From positions 2,356,001 through 2,420,000 of the forward strand of contig CP129491.1 of NCBI GenBank assembly GCA_030584105.1: a DNA stretch of 64,000 bases, given 5' to 3'. This document shows positions 59,973-64,000 of this stretch, one piece after another; position 1 is the first letter of the stretch; each line of letters opens with the position of its first letter. The position numbers and the translations under genes were made by a program. This DNA is from UTCHB3 sp002050155 (GTDB lineage: Bacteria > Bacteroidota > Ignavibacteria > Ignavibacteriales > Ignavibacteriaceae). Under the pieces are notes generated by a model that had not been told where the DNA came from, did no database searches, and saw only the letters and a list, made by a program, of their open reading frames with translations.

Positions 59973-60228
59973 CAACAATCACCCACCGGGCAACTTTATT
60001 TCAAAAGAATCAATTTCGTAGCAAGATGAATTTTCCGCAAATAAACCAACAATCACCCACCGGGCAACTTTATTGCAACAGAGCCGTATTCATAAGAAGG
60101 TGAATTTTCAATAAATCACACATTTCCCTATATTAATCAAACATTACTCTAATGTAAACTAAAGTTGACCAGCGTGTTCTAAACTTTACAGATAAATATT
60201 AATCGAACATTACCCTAAAGTAAACCTC
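59973..60228. repeat. Two sets of direct repeats upstream of tyrS
   Basis: An exact 28-bp repeat (CAACAATCACCCACCGGGCA...) lies at 59973-60000 and 60047-60074, period 74 bp. A second set, TATTAATC.AACATTAC.CTAA.GTAAAC, is at 60131-60160 and 60198-60228, period 67 bp, and its last unit touches the stop of the T9SS remnant. Confidence 0.8.
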
Positions 60229-60971
60229 TATTTCATCAGAATCATCTTTTTTGTGGCGAAATAGTTGCTGCCGTCAACACCGGAGGCTTCAAGTGAATAG
60301 AAATATACACCACTGTTCAAACCTGAGCCGTCGAAATCTATCTTGTAAGTTCCCGCCGTGTAGTTACCGCTGACTAAGGTTTTTACCTCCTGACCAAGTG
60401 CGTTGTACAGTTTCAGTGTAACCTGCCCATCACTCATTAACGAAAAATCAATAGTTGTCGAGGGGTTAAACGGATTCGGGAAGTTCCGACCTAAAGAATA
60501 CTCGCCCGGTGAGGTCATATTCACTTCTATTTCATCTGAATACTTGGATACACCGTCCATATCTATCTGACGAAGGCGGTAAGCGTAAACACCAACGGGC
60601 AAATCCCTGTCGATATATGAATATTCTTTTGGTTCTGTTGTTGTTCCGTTTCCGTTAACGAACCCAATTTTTGCGAAAGCTCCGTCATTGAAATTTCTTT
60701 CAACTTCGAATCCCATGTTGTTGGTTTCAGTGGCAGTTGACCACTCAAGCGCTACATCCCTTTCAAAAACATTTGCAGCAAATGAAGAAAGCTCAACCGG
60801 AAGAGGACCCGCCGTACCAAAGATTTTAAAGGGCAAACCATGCCGGTAGCCTAACGGCCATACTGAGGTGGAATCCCTAAGCGGAAAAAAACCTGACGGC
60901 GACAATACATAGGCATTTCCTGTATTGAAAACATTATCGATTATAATAGGAATGACCCAGGGTCCTGCCAA
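60228..60971 (-). CDS. N-terminally truncated T9SS-domain protein
   Basis: The open frame encodes about 247 residues: a short unknown stretch, a fibronectin-like linker (LPVELSSFAANVFERDVALEWSTATETNNMGFEVER), then the T9SS domain (NFPNPFNPSTTI to KKMILMK). There is no signal peptide or convincing start codon, and an in-frame stop lies about 60 nt upstream. It is best read as the 3' remnant of a secreted protein whose catalytic part has been deleted. Confidence 0.65.
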   Translation of the reverse strand: MAGPWVIPIIIDNVFNTGNAYVLSPSGFFPLRDSTSVWPLGYRHGLPFKIFGTAGPLPVELSSFAANVFERDVALEWSTATETNNMGFEVERNFNDGAFAKIGFVNGNGTTTEPKEYSYIDRDLPVGVYAYRLRQIDMDGVSKYSDEIEVNMTSPGEYSLGRNFPNPFNPSTTIDFSLMSDGQVTLKLYNALGQEVKTLVSGNYTAGTYKIDFDGSGLNSGVYFYSLEASGVDGSNYFATKKMILMK

Positions 60972-61754
60972 ATTGAAACCCCGGTAACAGGTTGACGGGT
61001 TTTTCCTTCACTGCTAAAATACTCCCACAATATGCTTTTTAATTGAACCATGATGTAACAAATAAAATGACAATTAGCAATAGAGATTGTGTGTAATTTG
61101 ATAATTTATTTTATCATTTATTTGTCAATCTAATATTTAATAGTAGTTCTGCACTAAAACAGTTACTTGGTACTATAGTGGGTTGACCTATTCCAAAAAC
61201 TTGTAAACTCTTAAAAGGGATAAATCAGCCTTTTTTGGGTGCTCAGGGGCAACCCGCGTTATTCTTTCTTCTTTCCCCTCCTACTCAGACAGAGAACCGG
61301 CAGAACTGTGAATATTTTCTCAGTATTGCCTTTCACCATTTTATGGATGGTTTTAGTATTTCTTTTGAATATACTTATCTGAGGAGTATATTATGAAAAA
61401 GATAAATTTGCATCATATCGGCTCCGTAAAAAATTTTTAATGTTTGAAAATTATTTTGTTCCAAAATTCGTAACTAAAAGGATTATACTCAACTTATAAG
61501 GAGGTCATTGTTAAATCCAATCTTTCAATTGCAGAAAACTCAGATCGTTTCTAATTATCTGCTAAATAGCCTGTTACATCCCCCTTATTTTAATGCGTAG
61601 GATAATAAGCCGGCTGTAGAATCCACCATTCTAATGTGTTAGATATTGCTAAGCTATTGTAACCCTATTATCAATGATATATTTCATAATATTTCTCCAA
61701 AAATGGATATTCTTTTGGTACATAAAATATGCAGTAAGAATTTTAACAGAAAGA
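60972..61754. other. Gene-free, decayed spacer
   Basis: About 780 bp, A+T rich, without supportable genes. A GAGGAGTATATTATGAAAAA start-like element at 61382-61401 leads into a 15-codon frame only. May be the decayed remainder of the truncated T9SS gene and its neighbours. Confidence 0.4.
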
Positions 61755-61784
61755 AAGAGGCTGCCGGATTTATGACAGCCTCTT
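61755..61784 (-). terminator. Terminator of the malic enzyme gene
   Basis: AAGAGGCTG (61755-61763) and CAGCCTCTT (61776-61784) form a 9-bp stem with a 12-nt loop. The minus strand then reads TCTTTCTG, a modest U-tract. Confidence 0.65.
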
Positions 61785-61865
61785 ATAAGATTAACCGTTC
61801 AAACTGAAAGGACAGTTTTTGAAGAAAGCGTTAACTTACCATTCGGCTTTGAATGAGATTTACCA

Positions 61866-62019
61866 TCAACACAAAGCACCACTCTGCAAATGACAGTTAC
61901 TTCTCAAAAATAAGCCTTACGCTCTCGGTTTTTGGCGAGCTTTCAACACAAAGCACCACTCTGCAAATGACAGTTACTTCTCAAAAATAAGCCTTATACT
62001 CTTGGTTTTTGGCGAGCTT
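61866..62019. repeat. 77-bp tandem duplication of the malic enzyme 3' end
   Basis: 61866-61942 and 61943-62019 are near-identical, differing at a few positions. The second copy carries the last eight codons and stop of the minus-strand malic enzyme gene, and the first is its noncoding duplicate. Confidence 0.85.
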
Positions 62020-64000
62020 CAACCATAGCGAAAGCCGCCATGTTCACCACATCATCAACTTCGGAGTTGCGTTGCAGAACATAAACCGGTTTGCTTAAGC
62101 CGTTAAGTATTGGGCCCACCACATCGGCACCTCCGATCCGCTGAAGCAGTTTATAGGCAATATTTCCTGAATCAAGGTTCGGAAAAATGAGCACATTTGC
62201 ACGCGCCTGCAGCTTCGAAAACGGATACAGCTCCTGCAAAATTGCCGGGACTGTTGCCGTATCAGCCTGCATTTCACCATCCACAATCAACCCGGGTGCC
62301 TGTTGTTTAATCAGCTCAACTGCCTTGCGCACTTTGTTGCTCGAAGGATGTGGCGCACTTCCGAAATTACTGAACGAAAGCATTGCAACCCGCGGCTCGA
62401 TATCAAACCGTTTTGCCGTTTGCGCCGATAAAACAGCGATTTCTGCCAGCTCTTCAGCAGTGGGGTCGAAATTCAGCGTGGTATCGGCTAAGAAATATAC
62501 TTTCCCCTTAATAATCAGGATGTACATTCCGGAGGCACGCTTGACACCGGGCTGAAGATCAAGCACTTCAAGCGCGGGTCTGATAGTTTCAGGATAGTGT
62601 GCTGTTAAACCGGAAATCATCGCATCGGCATCGCCCATCCGCACCATCATAGCGGCAAAATAGTTCCGGTGGCGGTGTCGTGTAAGCAACCGACGGGCTT
62701 CCTCGTGCGTAATTCCCTTTCTTTGACGAAGTTTATGGAACTCATCAACATAGGTTTTTGTCTTTTCCCACTTTTCCGGTGAAATTATTTTAATACCGGA
62801 AGAATCAATGTTTCTTTCTTCCATCATAGGGAGGATTTCATCAGGGTCACCGAGCAGAATCGGGTGTGCAATATCCATATCGTGAACGATCTGCGCGGCT
62901 CTTTGGATTTTTGCGTTCTGTCCTTCAGAAAAAACGATAACACCTGTTTTAACGCGCTGAGCAGCGTGAATTGTGCGACGAACTATTTCGTGGGAAACCC
63001 CAAGCCGATCCAAAAGTTGCTCTTTGTAAACCTCAAAATCCTCGATCGGTTTTCTTGCAACTCCTGTTTCCATCGCAGCTTTTGCCACAGCGGGTGCTAC
63101 CCAGGTCAGCACACGGGTATCGAATGGTTTGGGAACGATATAGTCCTTGCCGTAAACAATTTCTTCGCCTTCATACGCATTCCTTACAGAATCGGGCACT
63201 TCTTCCTTAGCCAAAGCAGCCAAAGCGCGCGAAGCGGCAAGCTTCATTTCATCGTTAATAGCGGTAGCCTGCACATCAAGCGCTCCGCGGAAAATGAAAG
63301 GAAACCCGAGCACATTGTTAATCTGGTTCGGATAGTCAGACCTGCCGGTAGCCATGATTATATCGTCTCGGACTGAAGTGGCGTCCTCATAGGTGATCTC
63401 GGGGTCGGGGTTAGCCATGGCAAAAACTATGCAGTTCGGTGCCATAGTTGCCACCACTTCCTTTGAAAGAACATTACCCTTAGAAAGCCCGATGAAAACA
63501 TCCGCACCTTTCATAGCGTCGGCAAGGGTTCTGTTGGGGGTATCCTTTGCGAACTCTTCTTTGAACTTGTTCATCCCCTCGGCTCTGCCTTTGTAAACCA
63601 CGCCTTTTGAGTCGCAAAGCGTAATATTTTCGATTGAAGCGCCGAGCTTAACATACAATCTTGAACATGAAATGGCGGATGCACCCGCACCGCTGACCAC
63701 AATTTTCACTTCGGAGAGCTTTTTGCCCGAAAGTTCAACCGCATTAAGAAGTGCCGCCCCGCTGATTATAGCGGTTCCGTGTTGATCATCGTGAAAGACG
63801 GGTATGTTCATCGTTGCTTTCAGTTTATCTTCGATGTAAAAACACTCGGGGGCTTTAATATCTTCCAGATTAATGCCGCCAAAAGTTGGTTCCAACAGTT
63901 GCACGGCTCTAATAATTTCTTCGGGGTCGTGGCTGCCAAGTTCGATATCAAAAACATCAATATCTGCAAATCTTTTAAAAAGAACTCCTTTGCCTTCCAT
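61994..64000 (-). CDS. maeB: Malic enzyme with C-terminal phosphotransacetylase-like domain, partial (5' end beyond window)
   Basis: 668 residues visible. The frame is open to the window edge, and the internal Met at 64000 matches the MEGKGVLFKKFA region about 90 residues into MaeB proteins, so the start lies outside. Malic domain: FGGINLEDIKAPECFYIE and FHDDQHGTAIISGAAL. NAD(P) site: VVSGAGASAISCSRLY. The C-terminal 330 residues are a Pta-like domain (VFSEGQNAKIQRAAQIV, LDSGNIAYKLLQRIGGA), usually regulatory in MaeB. Decarboxylates malate to pyruvate. Confidence 0.95.
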   Translation of the reverse strand: MEGKGVLFKRFADIDVFDIELGSHDPEEIIRAVQLLEPTFGGINLEDIKAPECFYIEDKLKATMNIPVFHDDQHGTAIISGAALLNAVELSGKKLSEVKIVVSGAGASAISCSRLYVKLGASIENITLCDSKGVVYKGRAEGMNKFKEEFAKDTPNRTLADAMKGADVFIGLSKGNVLSKEVVATMAPNCIVFAMANPDPEITYEDATSVRDDIIMATGRSDYPNQINNVLGFPFIFRGALDVQATAINDEMKLAASRALAALAKEEVPDSVRNAYEGEEIVYGKDYIVPKPFDTRVLTWVAPAVAKAAMETGVARKPIEDFEVYKEQLLDRLGVSHEIVRRTIHAAQRVKTGVIVFSEGQNAKIQRAAQIVHDMDIAHPILLGDPDEILPMMEERNIDSSGIKIISPEKWEKTKTYVDEFHKLRQRKGITHEEARRLLTRHRHRNYFAAMMVRMGDADAMISGLTAHYPETIRPALEVLDLQPGVKRASGMYILIIKGKVYFLADTTLNFDPTAEELAEIAVLSAQTAKRFDIEPRVAMLSFSNFGSAPHPSSNKVRKAVELIKQQAPGLIVDGEMQADTATVPAILQELYPFSKLQARANVLIFPNLDSGNIAYKLLQRIGGADVVGPILNGLSKPVYVLQRNSEVDDVVNMAAFAMVEARQKPRV

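Noticed and set aside
1..64000. CRISPR arrays, tRNA or rRNA genes, prophage
   Set aside because: No regularly spaced identical repeats with unique spacers, no cloverleaf or rRNA core sequence, and no integrase or phage structural genes were seen. Tandem repeats here are few-copy and lack spacers of constant length.

Overview
The window looks like chromosome from an FCB-group bacterium, most likely the Ignavibacteria/Melioribacter side of Bacteroidota and relatives. The basis is eight reading frames ending in type IX secretion (T9SS) C-terminal sorting domains with the NYPNPFNP-type motif, a TonB receptor paired with a DUF4249-like lipoprotein, YCF48 and BNR propellers, and an anaerobe-type core: a 2-oxoacid:ferredoxin oxidoreductase, cytochrome bd, GTP-type PEP carboxykinase and malic enzyme. 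This is inferred from gene content; no rRNA or tRNA gene was seen.

Layout. 1-6.1 kb: secreted propeller, beta-barrel, TonB receptor and lipoprotein. 6.6-8.5 kb: an A+T-rich two-gene island, SMC/OLD-like ATPase plus DUF4276-like protein, a defence candidate. 8.6-18 kb: housekeeping (efp, accB-accC, gcvH, guaA, TPR protein, periplasmic binding protein, radC, lipoprotein, LysM protein, phoH). 18.2-24.4 kb: cydB, cydA and a NifX-like gene on the minus strand, a minus-strand radical SAM gene, and a plus-strand sigma54 activator. 24.5-29.6 kb: thioredoxin-like protein, pckG, frameshifted MlaE permease, M24 peptidase. 30-39.3 kb: an unstable accessory zone with tandemly duplicated BLIP-like lipoproteins, T9SS proteins, an IS256-type remnant and a chimeric frameshifted gene. 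40-43 kb: ferredoxin-alpha-beta-gamma oxidoreductase operon with a small Cys-rich gene. 43.2-52.6 kb: thioredoxins, DUF3078 barrel and three large T9SS cargo genes (CotH, arylsulfotransferase, YCF48). 52.7-54.9 kb: MBOAT / SGNH / small DUF5989-like O-acylation operon. 55-64 kb: thrS, inositol-monophosphatase family, yraN, tyrS, a T9SS remnant and partial maeB.

The most coherent new signal is at 20.6-24.4 kb. The sigma54 activator carries a C-x8-C-x3-C motif in its second PAS domain. Perfect TTGCA-N4-TGCAA palindromes lie upstream of it and upstream of the NifX-like gene. Minus-24/-12 elements precede the radical SAM and NifX-like genes, and the NifX-like gene is 27 nt from cydAB. This predicts a small redox-sensing sigma54 regulon that ties an iron-sulfur/metal-cofactor type protein to a high-affinity oxidase.

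A second, window-wide signal is that most long intergenic regions hold two or more imperfect tandem copies of about 50-94 bp. Several of these copy the start or end of the adjacent gene, and a 1.4-kb tandem duplication in the lipoprotein zone may be the same process at larger scale.
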